A stretch of 64,000 bases of DNA, taken from NCBI GenBank assembly GCA_036346355.1, contig JAYEVF010000027.1, positions 1,922,001 to 1,986,000 of the forward strand. Direction: 5' to 3'. Numbering within the stretch: the stretch's first letter is position 1; every line of letters starts with the position of its first letter. This DNA is from Rhipidocladum racemiflorum. Its lineage: Eukaryota > Streptophyta > Magnoliopsida > Poales > Poaceae. Made by a program: the position numbers and the translations under genes. Below the pieces are notes generated by a model. It had not been told where the DNA came from, made no database searches, and saw only the letters and a program-made list of their open reading frames with translations. Below are positions 11,532 to 22,946 of this stretch, piece by piece.

Positions 11532-13439
11532 TATTTTCGGAGTTCATCATGTTCTTGGCCTTAGATCGCTCTCCGGTGGGTCTTTCTCAACTTCGATGGG
11601 TTCCTTGTGACCGTGAGGAAGTCTAGCTTCTAACCTTTCAATCAATTTTAGTATCCCTCAAGTTTTGGAGGCGAATTTCGTGTTTTTGTCGGTTCGACCG
11701 GAGCTCCGTTTGTCACCAAATTCGTCTTCTCCGGTGAGAATCGATCCAATTCCTTCCTCCTATGAGTCCCTAAGGATGTCCTCTTGATGATCCATGATTT
11801 TATTTGGTCCAATTTTATACAAATGTTGAACCTAAGGCAAGTCTCCTTGACGCATGTTGAACCTATGTTTACAAATGTGGTTTAAATGGTTTTATGAACT
11901 TGCATGCTATGTTTATCATCGTATGTCAAATATAAGTGTATAGTTAATCCGAATTGTAATTTCCTCCTTTGTTGTCGACATCCATGTTACTTGTAACCCT
12001 AGGACATTTGCTAAACCATGTTAATGCTTATATGGTACCCTTTGTGCAATAGTACGGTAGAATTTCTTAGGACCATTATCGATGAAAACAACCCATGGGT
12101 GGGATTACTCAGAAATAATGATTTCAAATATGATTTGGAAATGATTATTATGATTTTGGTACATTTTTTCTAAGATAAAAAGAAAAGGAAAAATGGTTTG
12201 GACTTGGGCGGAATGGAATGTCGGGTGGGTGCGGATGGAGCACTAGTTGTCTTGTGCAAGTACCGCCCCAAGTCGATTAAGGACCGACGCTTGTGATTGT
12301 CCATTCTAAGCATAACCGTACTACCACAAGTCTATAATGGTACGACCTGGCTAAATAATTTGTAGAAACCTAACTAAGACTCACCAAACGGTGGAATGTG
12401 AGTGCCGGATGGAGGCAATGTCGTTTTTCTCACACGGCGCAAGAGGGGGCTTCTGTACTGGGCGGATGGAACCCTAACAGCGGTGAGACCTCAGCGGGTG
12501 GGTCGGGTTAGGTAGATACATTATAACGGCCTTGTCATGATCTCTCTGCCGGCACACCAAGGGAAGTGTGTTAATAGCTTGGCATCAAGAGATGATCATG
12601 TCTTGTGGGTAAAGTTGTACACCTCTACAGAGTTTAAACTATTCGAATAGCCGTGTCCACGGTCAAGGGCAACGCAAAGAATGCTTTCATATTGGTAGAC
12701 TTTGGTTTTGGTTTTAAAACTAAAAAGGTGTTTTGTTTTGGGGATTCGGGAGTGGTTAGAACTCTCGGATGTTGCACGGCGGATTGAGCCAACAAGGTGG
12801 ATAGAGCCTGTTTTATACTTTGACGGACAGAGTCATGTATGATTAAACTTGATCGTTTAAAATTTGGCGGTTAGAGCCTTTATATTAGTGATGGTGGATA
12901 TAACCTTCACTGCAATGTTAAATAAGTCACTTGTTAAAAAGAATTGTGAAAAGATGCTTTGTGAAACTTATTACTTAAGTATGGTTTAATAAAATTTGGC
13001 TTTATGCAAATGAACCCTGTTAAGCTTCCTTTCGAAAGCCCCACATAATCATACTTTCCCCGACTTGCTGAGTACTTTTGTACTCACGTGCTACACAACT
13101 TGTCATCATCAGAGAACTACCAGGACGCAGCGGAAGATGGTGAGTTTTGCCCCGAAGAGTTCGAGGAGGATGGCCAGGATAACTAGTCGCGCTTCTAGTC
13201 GTCGCCTGTGGTGTTTTGGTGTTCGCTTGTTTTTGCTTTCGTTTTCCGCTGTCGTGTCTCCGGTCTTTTGACCGAGTATTGTAATAAGCGGCCATGTGGC
13301 CCATACTTTATGAATTATGGTACAATTTTCGTTATGTTCGGCAATGAAGTATCACTGTTGACTGTGTGTACTAGCTACTGATCTGGGACTAGTACGGAAA
13401 TACACATGAAATTTCAGATAGCTGATCCGGGGTCTTACA
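11532..13439 (+). repeat. remainder of 5' LTR of element A (R-U5 side)
   Basis: Matches 20213-22685 of the 3' LTR except for the deleted variable segment. A 15-bp filler at 11819-11834 copies TGTTGAACCTA from 11855-11865, showing templated repair at the deletion. 12601-12662 is a block shared with the otherwise different B-family LTR. Confidence 0.8.
13362..13407 (+). other. two-part stem-loop near the LTR 3' end (A family)
   Basis: CTGTGT, GTACTAG, 14-nt loop, CTAGTAC, GGAAAT bulge, ACACAT. Other A-family copies are at 22608-22653, 29966-30011 (minus) and 46834-46879 (minus). The second base pair of the inner stem is T-A here and C-G in the B family. In genomic RNA it would lie about 35-80 nt upstream of the primer site. 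Confidence 0.65.
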
Positions 13440-13443
13440 GCGG

Positions 13444-13456
13444 TGGTATCAGAGCC
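13444..13456 (+). other. primer binding site of element A (tRNA-iMet)
   Basis: TGGTATCAGAGCC, complementary to the 3' end of plant initiator tRNA-Met, four bases after the LTR end at 13439. It fixes the LTR boundary and plus-strand orientation. Confidence 0.93.
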
Positions 13457-13639
13457 TGAAGGACCGTAGGACGTGACCTAGTTAGAATGGCAAAGCCTTA
13501 AGGACTTATATTTTTATAAAAACCTAGTTACAAAAGTTTAAGTTCCTTTGCTTCTATCTCTCCTTTCTTAGTGTCTTGTGCTTATCCTATCCTTTATTTA
13601 AAATTTGTTTACTAATCCCACCTTGTTTCAAAATTGTAG

Positions 13640-14475
13640 ATGCCGACTGTCACCACTTTTGCCGCTCAGGCTGGAGGTTTCTGTGAGGAGCTGTCACTGA
13701 TGCTTCAGGAGTTGGGGTTTCCCCATCGTCCTCAGTATCGCTACCTGTTTGTTCCCGGTATTGGCCAGGACTTGTGGCAGATCTGGTTGCTGGTTTTTGC
13801 GAGGAGCCGAGTCCGCGAGGAGGACCGACCGTTCTACTTTACGGCCGAGAGGTCGATTCTGGCGTACGCACTTCAAGATGCTGCCAGAAAGGCTATCCTC
13901 CTGTTGGGGGAAAGCTACCGCGACCGGCTTGAGGACTCCTCGTACCGCCTGTTTCCCCGCTTCCAGGTCGGGATGATGTACAGCCAGTTCAGGAGTTTGG
14001 ATCAGGAGGCCGACCCGACAGTGGTGCACATGGGGTCCCTCATCCAGCCTCAGGATGAGGCCTATGTGTGGATCACCGGCGAGATGCAGGATTTGCGCCG
14101 GGCTTTACTGTAGCAAGAGAGGAGAACCGTCAGCTCCTGGAGGAGAGGAGGGACGCCCGTTCGCTTCCACCACCAGCGCCTGTGCAGGAGGCACAGCCTG
14201 TGGCACCACCACCACCAGTCTCGGTCACGGAGGACCCGCCTACCTGCGACGTGCCGATCGACGCTCCGTCAGCCAAGCGTCACCAGGGCCTGAGACTTCG
14301 TACCACCGCGCGCAAGTCAGTTTGGTGCCAGTCATCTTTGGGAGTGTCTCTGAGTTTCTTGGCCGCCCCTGGAGGTGCAGGACCGTCTTCTTCAGCGACA
14401 CCTTCCCGCAGCAGGAGCGAGGAGGAGGAGGAGGACCCGTCCCCACGTGTCTACGAGAGTGACGCGAGTGTCTAG
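13640..14475 (+). pseudogene. ORF upstream of gag in element A, unknown function, frameshifted
   Basis: A 157-codon frame starts at 13640 (MPTVTTFAAQAGGFCEEL) and stops at 14113; a shift near 14100 moves into a second frame that runs to 14475 with a proline- and then Ser/Glu-rich tail. The first part is compact and partly hydrophobic, with several Arg/Tyr residues. It sits between primer site and gag, where some grass Ty3/gypsy elements carry an extra ORF. I do not recognise a domain and give no function. In the ancestral element the two frames were probably one ORF. Confidence 0.5.
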
Positions 14476-14719
14476 TTGATCTAGGCTGGAGGACCTTAAG
14501 TTTGTTTCGGTTAGAACGATGAATAAGTGCTTGTTGGATTGTATCGTGCCCTTAGGCATTTGTCATACAGCCATCCCCAAAACTATTTTGTTTTAATTGG
14601 AGTTCAGTTGGTTTTCCCTCTGTTGTGTGCTTTTGTGGTTGTGGTTGTGGATGTTACTAGTTCCCCGTCTCTTATCTTTGCTCTCCCTCTTTCCTTGTGC
14701 TTGACCGCCCTTGGTGCAG

Positions 14720-15960
14720 ATGGAGAACCCTGGCCATGGTCGTGGCCGCGGAAGAGCAAGAGGCCGCGGTAGAGGCCGTGGACGTGCCCGTGGACCCGTG
14801 CATTTCCAAGATGAAGAGTTTGTGGAGCCGCAACAGCAGCAGGATGCCGTTGGACAGTTACCGCCACCAGCCCCTCAGCATGATCCGCCGCCGCCCCCAC
14901 CTCCAGTTCAATCGCCTAACCTCGAGCAGATGATGGCAATGCAGATTCAGCTGCTGCAAGCGTTAGCCCAGAATGTTTTGAACCAGCCCCAGGCCGCACC
15001 AGCTCAGGCAGCAGAGCCGCCCCAATCCAAGTTTGGGGAGTTTATGAGGACAAGGCCTCCCACTTTTTCGGGAGCAGTGGATCCGCTAGAAGCGGATGAT
15101 TGGTTGAAGGAGGTGGAAAGGAAGCTCCACCTAGCTCAATGTGATGACCTGGAGAGTGTCAGATTTGCTTCACACCAGTTGAAGGGTACTGCAGCTAACT
15201 GGTGGGAGAATTACTATGCCACCCATGCTGATCCGCAGAATATTTCTTGGGATGAGTTCGTTGAAGCTTTCCGAGCCACCCATATCCCGAAGGGCATCAT
15301 GGAGATGAAACGACGGGAGTTCATAAGCTTCAACAGGGGAACCTGTCTATTTCGGAGTACCTGAATCGCTTCGCCCAGCTTTCACGCTACGCGACTGCTG
15401 ATGTCGCAACAGATGAGGCCAAGATCTGGCGTTTTATGGAGGGCCTTGACCCTAACCTGAAGGTTCAGCTGGTTTCGAGCAACTTTCCGTCGTTTCAGCA
15501 TATGGTGAACAAGGCGCTGATTCAAGAGTATGCTCAGCGTCAGTTGTTTGAGTCGCGCAAGCGCAAGATGATGTTCCAGAACCAGCGAGGTGCCAGCAGC
15601 TCTAGGCCCCGCACGTTCCAGCAGCAACCAGTAGGCCAGCAGCCCCCAATGCACCAAGGACCCCAATGTCCACTCCTCGCCCAATTGGTCAAGCCCCTGC
15701 CGGCAATGCAGGAGCTCAGGCTCAGAAGAGTGGAATAGCGATGGCGGGAGTGCAGTGCTTCAACTGCAGGGAGATGGGACACTACGCCAACAATTGCCCT
15801 CACAAGCGTCAGCCCGTCACCCCAGTGAGGTTCAACCTCGGATCTACACCAGCTCATGCTCCAGCACCGGCTCAAGGAAGAGGAACGCCGCAGACCCCGC
15901 GTACGCCAAGGACGGCGGGAAGAGGGCGCGTGAAACACATCACTGCTGAGGAGGCTCAAG
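14720..15960 (+). pseudogene. element A gag
   Basis: Starts at ATG 14720 with an Arg/Gly-rich basic stretch (GRGRGRARGRGRG), then a Gln/Pro-rich linker, then the retrotransposon gag domain (PPTFSGAVDPLEADDWLKE, residues about 110-220, with NWWENY). Frameshifts near 15325 and near 15660 break it into three frames. A CCHC zinc knuckle (CFNCREMGHYANNCP, 15756-15800) closes it in the last frame, which continues straight into pol. Gag would form the virus-like particle; this copy cannot without frame repair. Confidence 0.88.
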
Positions 15961-18900
15961 ATGCGCCTGACGTGGTCTATGGTAAGTTCCATGTCAACTC
16001 AGTACCTATTTCAGTTTTGTTTGATTCTGGTGCAACACACTCCTTCATATCAGAACATTTGGTTAAAAAGCATAATTGGGATACAGTACAGCTAAGAAAC
16101 CCTGTATTAGTGCAATCCCCTGGTAAAGAATTAAGAACAACTGCTGTATGTCCGAAAATGGATATAGTAATAAAAGGGGTAAAGTTCCTAGCGAACTTAA
16201 TACTATTGGATACTAAGGGTATAGAAGTAATCCTTGGAATGGATTGGTTAACCAAGTACAAGGGCCAGATAGATTGTGCTAGTAGAGCCATCTCTCTCAC
16301 CAGTCCTGAGGGGATTAGAGTAGAATTCCTATCTGATCTTTCCTCTAAGGGGGGTAGTACCCTGAACCGTCTGAAGGGGACGTCATTGGAGAATGTACCA
16401 ATAGTCAATGAGTACCCGGATGTATTCCCAGAGGAGTTGCCCAGTATGCCCCCAGACCGGGATGTCGAGTTTGTGATTGAGCTTGTACCTGGTACCGCTC
16501 CAATCTCAAAGAGGCCTTACCGACTACCTTCCAATGAGTTGATTGAGCTGAAGAAGCAGATTGAAGAATTACAAGAGAAAGGATTCATCAGGCCCAGTTC
16601 GTCGCCTTGGGGATCGCCCGTGATCTTTGTCACAAAGAAGAATGGTAGTATGAGGATGTGCACATACTACAGATCTTTGAATGAGGTCACCATAAAAAAC
16701 AAGTATCCGCTGCCTCGGATAGACGATTTGTTTGATCAGTTGAAAGGAGCTCAAGTCTTCTCCAAGATAGATTTGAGGTCGGGATACCATCAGCTGAAGA
16801 TAAGGAAAGAAGATATTTCGAAGAAAGCCTTCACTACCAGATATGGACTGTATGAGTTTACAGTGATGTCCTTCGGATTGACAAATGCCCCTTCCAATTT
16901 CATGAATCTGATGAATAGGGTGTTCATGGAGTACTTGGACAAGTTCATCGTAGTCTTCATTGACGACATTCTTGTCTATTCCAAAAGTCGAAAAGAACAT
17001 GAAGGCCATCTGAGAATAGTCTTGGAAACGTTAAGAGAGCATCAGCTGTATGCTAAGTTCAGTAAGTGTGACTTTTGGTTGAAAGAGGTATCCTTCCTAG
17101 GGCACATCGTTTCTACTGCAGGAGTAGCAGTGGACCCGGCGAAAGTGAAGGATGTTCTGGAGTGGATGCAGCCGAAGTCAGTCCCAGATATCTGAAGCTT
17201 TCTTGGACTAGCTGGTTACTATCGGCGATTCATTGAAGGTTTCTCGAAGATAGCCAGACCTCTCACTCAGCTTTTGTAGAAGGAGAAGAAGTTTGAATGG
17301 ACCAAATCGTGTGAGCAGAGTTTTCAGGAGTTGAAGAAAAGATTAACTTCAGCCTCAGTGTTAATTCTGCCAGATATCCATAAGGATTTTGAAGTGTACT
17401 GTGATGCTTCAAAACAAGGTTTGGGATGTGTTTTGATGCAAGAAGGGAAAGTTATAGCCTATGCTTCAAAACAACTGCGACCTCATAAAGAAAACTACCC
17501 TATTCATGACTTGGAGTTAGCCGCAGTGGTGCATGCGCTCAAGATTTGGAGGCATTACCTGATCGGTAATAGATGTGAGATCTATACGGATCATAAGAGT
17601 TTGAAGTATATCTTCACTCAGCCCGATCTCAATTTGAGGCAGAGAAGATGGCTGGAGTTGGTAAAAGATTACAATGTTGGGATCCATTACCACCCGGGAA
17701 AGGCTAATGTTGTTGCGGATGCATTGAGCAGGAAAGCTCACTGCAACAATGTTATGATACAGGAAAGCCAACCCGCACTTCATGAAGAACTCCGGCGTCT
17801 TAACCTGGAATTGGTAAGTGAAGGTTGCATTTACAATGTTGAGGTAAGATCTACCTTAGAAGACCAGATTCGAGAGGCTCAGAAGAAAGATAAGGGTATT
17901 GCAGACCTAAAAGAGGGCTTGAAGAAAGGGAAACACCCAGGATTTTCGGAGGATGATAAAGGTACAGTTTGGTTTGAGAAAAGGATAGTGGTCCCTAACC
18001 AAGCGGAAATCAAGGATATAGTGTTGAAGGAGGCTCATGACTCTGTGTATTCCATTCATCCGGGAGGTACCAAGATGTATGCGGATTTAAAAGAGAAATA
18101 TTGGTGGTCCAATATGAAGAAGGAAGTGGCTGACTTCGTGGCACGTTGTGATGTTTGCCAGTTGGTGAAGGCCGAGCATCAGAGACCCGCCGGTCTATTG
18201 CAGCCTTTGCGAGTCCCTGTTTGGAAATGGGAAGAAATCGGAATGGATTTTATCACCGGCTTGCCAAAAACTAAAACTGGATACGATTCCATCTGGGTAA
18301 TCGTGGATAGATTAACCAAAGTAGCTCATTTCATTCCTGTAAAGACGACCTATTCTGGGGACAAGCTCGCCGAGTTATATATGGCTAAGATTGTGTGTTT
18401 ACACGGTGTGTCGAAGAGGATCGTATCTGATCGAGGTTCCCAATTTACCTCACGGTTCTGGCAGAAATTGCATGAGGTATTGGGCACCAATCTGAATTTC
18501 AGTACTGCTTACCATCCCCAGACAGATGGACAGACGGAGAGAATAAATCAAATCCTAGAAGATATGTTAAGAGCGTGTGCTTTGACATATAAAGGTCCGT
18601 GGGATCAGAATTTGCCCTATGCCGAGTTCTCGTATAACAACAGTTATCAGGCAAGTCTGAAGATGGTGCCTTTTGAGGCTCTATACGGAAGAAAATGCCG
18701 AACCCCCTTATATTGGAAGGAAACCGAAGGTGGACAAATCGTTGGACCTGATATCCTGAAAGAAGCCGAAGAGCAGGTTAGAAAGATTCGGGAGAATCTG
18801 AAGACCGCCCAGTAAAGACAGAAGAGTTATGCGGATAATCGACGACGAGAATTAAGTTTTGCACCTGGTGATCATGTGTATCTGAAAGTTTCCCCTCTGA

Positions 18901-19316
18901 AAGGAATGAAACAGTTTAGAGTTAGTGGAAAGTTAGCGCCCCGCTATATCGGACCATTTCCAGTGGTTGCCAGAAAAGGGGAAGTGGCATATAAGTTGGA
19001 ATTACCTCCGCAGCTGTCAGGGGTACATGATATCTTTCATGTGTCTCAGCTAAAGAAATGTCTCAGAGTACCCGAGCATTAGATGCCATTGGAGGAAATG
19101 GAGCTGAAAGAAGACCTGTCGTATTCGGAGTATCCAGTCAAGATTTTGGATGAAGCCGAGCGTCGAAACCAGAGTCATGTGATCAAATTCTGCAAGGTTC
19201 AGTGGAGCAACCATTCTGAGAAGGAAGCTACCTGGGAGTGTGAGGAAGATCTTCGAGCGGAGTTTCCATATCTCTTTCTTTCTCCGTCTGAATCTCGGGG
19301 ACGAGATTCTCTCTAA
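15961..19316 (+). pseudogene. element A pol: protease, RT, RNase H, integrase, chromodomain
   Basis: Order: aspartic protease LFDSGATHSFIS (about 16019) and ILGMDWL; RT from RPSSSPWGSPVIFV through DLRSGYHQLKI, SFGLTNAP and FIDDILVYS (16957-16974); RNase H with YCDASKQGLG, TDHKSLKYIF and ADALSRK; integrase zinc finger (to CDVCQLVK), core MDFITGLPKT, SDRGSQFTS, HPQTDGQTERINQ; chromodomain ending near 19270 (VQWSNHSEKEATWE). One frame, interrupted by stops at 17193-17195 (Arg to TGA), 17277-17279, 18813-18815 and 19080-19082. The conserved RT Tyr-Arg-Leu (DYR) reads TYYRS, another likely damaged site. Confidence 0.93.
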
Positions 19317-19328
19317 GGGGGGTAGGTT
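19315..19328 (+). other. polypurine tract of element A
   Basis: AAGGGGGGTAGGTTT directly before the 3' LTR and overlapping the pol stop codon. It primes plus-strand synthesis in LTR elements. Confidence 0.8.
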
Positions 19329-22300
19329 TGTAACATCCTCAGTTTCGCTTTCTGGAGAAAATCTATTTTAAATAAATTAAATTCAAAATTGGAGTTTTCT
19401 TGGCGTTTATATTAACCTGGCATTCTTTCACCTCCAAAATCGGGACTCAATTCCCTCCCGGTCGAAAAATCGAATTTCCAGATCCCGCCGGTACCCGAAA
19501 TTTCACCCGAGTAGAAAAATGCTCCGAAAATCCCGAAACCACTTCAATTATGTCCCAAATATTCCAAAATGATTTTTGAAACGATTCCTCGGATTTTTGG
19601 ACCTTCGATCCTATTTTATCTCGTGCGGCTTTTGTTTAATGCCCGCAATCCACACCTGATTATTTAATTCCACAAATTTCATCCAAATTCAGTGAAACCA
19701 ATTATATTGGGTTCCAAATATTCCAAAATGGTTCTATGAATTTTTCCGAATTTTTAGATCATATTTCTTAATTTTTCTCTAGGGCGTCACGTTCGCGTAA
19801 CTCTCGGCCAATGAGACGTCGCCATGTGGCGCTACAGTGCTTCATCTCCTACCTCTTGCCATGAAAGAACAGAGAAGAAGCTTCAAGCCTCAACAATGGT
19901 GGCCTCTCTCTTTAATTCATCATAACTCCTCCATCACACCTCCAAATCACGAACGGGCAAGTCCATTGAATCCGTAGCGACGTCCTCTTGCCATTCCCCA
20001 CCATCATTAGCCACTAATCTCGCCGGAAACCGTCGCATTAAGGAAAAAACGAAATGCAATCAAATGGCATTAACTCGGGCGTTTCTTCATCAAAGCGTGT
20101 GATTCCACTTCCATTCTCTTCGTTTAAGAGTCCCCTTCCCGGTGGTATGATCCCCTCCTTGCGTCTTCCACTCATTCATCCGCTAGAACAAGAAAATCGA
20201 CGCCGGGTCATATTTTCAGAGTTCATCGTGTTCTTGGCCTTAAATCGCTCTCCGGTGGGTCTTTCTCAACTCCGATGGGTTACTTGTGACCGTGAGGAAG
20301 TCTAGCTTCTAACCTTTCAATCAATTTTAGGATCCCTCAAGTTTTGGAGGCGAATTTCGTGGTTTTAACGGTTCGGCCGGAGCTCCGTTCGTCGCCAAAT
20401 TCGTCGTCTCTGGTGAGAATCGATCCAATTCATTCCTCCTATGAGTCCCTAAGGATGTCCTCTTGATGATCCATGATTTTATTTGGTCCAATTTCATGCA
20501 AAAATGGGGCAAAAATCGGATTTTTGGGAAAACGGCGTGCTCTGTAAATTTTTTTTTGGAGCTCTCTGTGGTTGGGTAGGGCTCGCCAGGCGCCCGCCCG
20601 CCCGGCGCGTCTTGCCGTCGTCGCCCACTCGCGTGTCTTGCTGCCGCCTGGCCCTCGCGGCCAGGCGCCCACCCCTCAAGCCCCAAGCTTCCTTCACACC
20701 TAGCCATGGCTTTGGCCCAAGCAAGAAGAAAGCCAAGCCTATGACATGAAGGGCCCACATGCAAGAGACACCAAACAATTCCAAAATTCAGAAAAATGAA
20801 AAATGGAATATTCCGCGGAATATTCCTGGTTTTCCAATTTTCCAAAATTTAAACTTCGGAGGCTCATATCTTCTCCGTCCGAACTCCGATTGACTCCGTT
20901 CAAATTTCTAAATTCATCTAAAATCAAGATCTACCTGCCAGTACTACTTTTGTAATTTTTGGATTTTATTTATTTTCTTGTATTTATTTATTGCCTCGTT
21001 TTGCGCGTAGCCGAGGACCCCGACGCGACCGCCGACCCCGCCGCCGGACTTTCCTCGTTCGATGACCTCACCGCGACTAAAGGCAAGTCTCCTTGACGCA
21101 TGTTGAACCTACGTTTACAAATGTGGTTTAAATGGTTTTATGAACTTGCATGCTATGTTTATCATCGTATGTCAAATATAAGTGTATAGTTAATCCGAAT
21201 TGTAATTTCCTCCTTTGTTGTCGACATCCATGTTACTTGTAATCCTAGGACATTTGCTAAACCATGTTAATGCTTATATGGTACCCTTTGTGCAATAGTA
21301 CGGTAGAATTGCTTAGGTCCATTATCAATGAAAACAACCCATGGGTGGGATTACTCAGAAATAATGATTTCAAATATGATTTGGAAATGATTATTATGAT
21401 TTTGGTACTGTTTTTCTAAGATAAAAAGAAAAGGAAAAATGGTTTGGACTTGGGCGGAATGGAATGTCGGGTGGGTGCGGATGGAGCACTAGTTGTCTTG
21501 TGCAAGTACCGCCCCAAGTCGATTAAGGACCGACGCTTGTGATTGTCCATTCTAAGCATAACCGTACTACCACATGTCTATAATGGTACGACCTGGCTAA
21601 ATAATTTGTAGAAACCTAACTTAGACTCACCAAATGGTGGAATGTGAGTGCCGGATAGAGGCAATGTCGTTTTTCTCACACGGCGCAAGAGGGGGCTTCT
21701 GTACTGGGCGGATGGAACCCTAACAGCGGTGAAACCTCAGCGGGTGGGTCGAGTTAGGTGGATACATTGTAACGGCCTTGTCATGATCTCTCTGCCGGCA
21801 CACCAAAGGAAGTGTGTTAATAGCTTGGCATCAAGAGATGATCATGTCTTGTGGGTAAAGTTGTACACCTCTACAGAGTTTAAACTATTCGAATAGCCGT
21901 GCCCACGGTCAAGGGCAACACAAAGAATGCTTTCATATTGGTAGACTTTGGTTTTGGTTTTAAAACTAAAAAGGTGTTTTGTTTTGGGGATTCGGGAGTG
22001 GTTAGAACTGTCGGATGTTGCACGGTGGATTGAGCCAACAAGGTGGATAGAGCCTGTTTTATACTTTGACGGACAGAGTCATGTATGATTAAACTTGATC
22101 GTTTAAAATTTGGCGGTTAGAGCCTTTATATTAGTGATGGTGGATAGAACCTTCACTGCAATGTTAAATAAGTCACTTGTTAAAAAGAATTGTGAAAAGA
22201 TGCTTTGTGAAACTTATTACTTAAGTATGGTTTAATAAAATTTGGCTTTATGCAAATGAACCCTGTTAAGCTTCCTTTCGAAAGCCCCACATAATCATAC

Positions 22301-22685
22301 TTTCCCCGACTTGCTGAGTACTTTTGTACTCACGTGCTACACAACTTGTCATCATCAGAGAACTACCAGGACGCAGCGGAAGATGGTGAGTTCTGCCCCG
22401 AAGAGTTCGAGGAGGATGGCCAGGATAACTAGTCGCCCTTCTAGTTGTCGCCTATGGCGTTTTGGTGTTTGCTTGTTTTTGCTTTCATTTTCCGATGTCG
22501 TGTCTCCGGTCTTTTGACCGAGTATTGTAATAAGCGGCCATGTGGCCCATACTTTATGAATTATGGTACAATTTTCGTTATGTTCGGCAATGAAGTATCA
22601 CTGTTGACCGTGTGTACTAGCTACTGATCTGGGACTAGTACGGAAATACACAGGAGATTTCAGATAGCTAATCCGGCGTCTCACA
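19329..22685 (+). repeat. 3' LTR of element A (3.36 kb)
   Basis: Runs TGTAACATCC to GTCTCACA. It is the longest uninterrupted reference copy of the family here. It holds a CCAAT box (19806-19812), a GC-rich segment at about 20560-20700 that is unlike the same place in A' and A2, the shared block near 21850-21910, and the stem-loop at 22608-22653. Short frames inside it are not genes. Confidence 0.92.
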
Positions 22686-22690
22686 GATGA

Positions 22691-22946
22691 GCGCAAAGTA
22701 GCCCATCCACTGCTGCTGCTGGTAGTACTCAGTGTTCTGACCGCCGCGACCGCCGGAGTTATTGCCATTGTTGCCATTGTTGTGGCCGCGTCCGCGACCG
22801 CGTCCACGTCCGCGACCTCGTCCGCGGTCATTGCCGCAGCCGCCACGGCCAAAATTGCCGCTGCGCCTTCCGTGGTTGGCGTTGTCATCGTGATCATCTC
22901 CATGGGTGGCAGAGTTCGATGCATATGTCGATCTAGTGAGAAGAAG
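22691..22946 (-). pseudogene. copia gag C-terminal Gly/Arg-rich and Gln-rich part
   Basis: Minus strand reads an Asn/Asp/His region (SATHGDDHDDN), a GRGRGRGRGRGRG stretch, NNGNNGNN, then YYQQQQWMGYF. This is the low-complexity region before the protease in plant copia. It is flanked by element A on the left and solo LTR D on the right, with D's target duplication AGAAG at 22942-22946. Confidence 0.7.

Larger units (their letters stand above)
4875..13439 (+). repeat. 5' LTR of element A, interrupted by element B
   Basis: LTR parts are 4875-5528 and 11532-13439. Compared with the 3' LTR two pieces are missing: about 200 bp lost together with the 5' half of element B at 11531/11532, and about 590 bp at 11819-11835 including the GC-rich variable segment. 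By eye the first part (U3 side) differs from the 3' LTR at about 6-8% of positions, the part after 11836 at about 2%. Confidence 0.85.
4875..22685 (+). mobile_element. Element A: Ty3/gypsy chromovirus, Tekay/Del-like, full structure with nested insert
   Basis: Two direct LTRs (4875-13439, interrupted; 19329-22685) begin TGTAACAT and end CA. Between them are the iMet primer site, an upstream ORF, gag, pol ending in a chromodomain, and a purine tract. Flanking target duplication is GATGG (4870-4874) against GATGA (22686-22690), one mismatch. It splits the copia element between gag and protease. pol carries four in-frame stops and gag two frameshifts, so it is non-autonomous. Long LTRs (3.4 kb) and the C-terminal chromodomain fit the Tekay clade. 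Confidence 0.9.

Noticed and set aside
22311..22517. 68-codon frame repeated at 13065-13271 and, inverted, at 30114-30323
   Set aside because: It is the same U5-side LTR sequence in each A-family copy; the repeat reflects the LTR, not a gene family.
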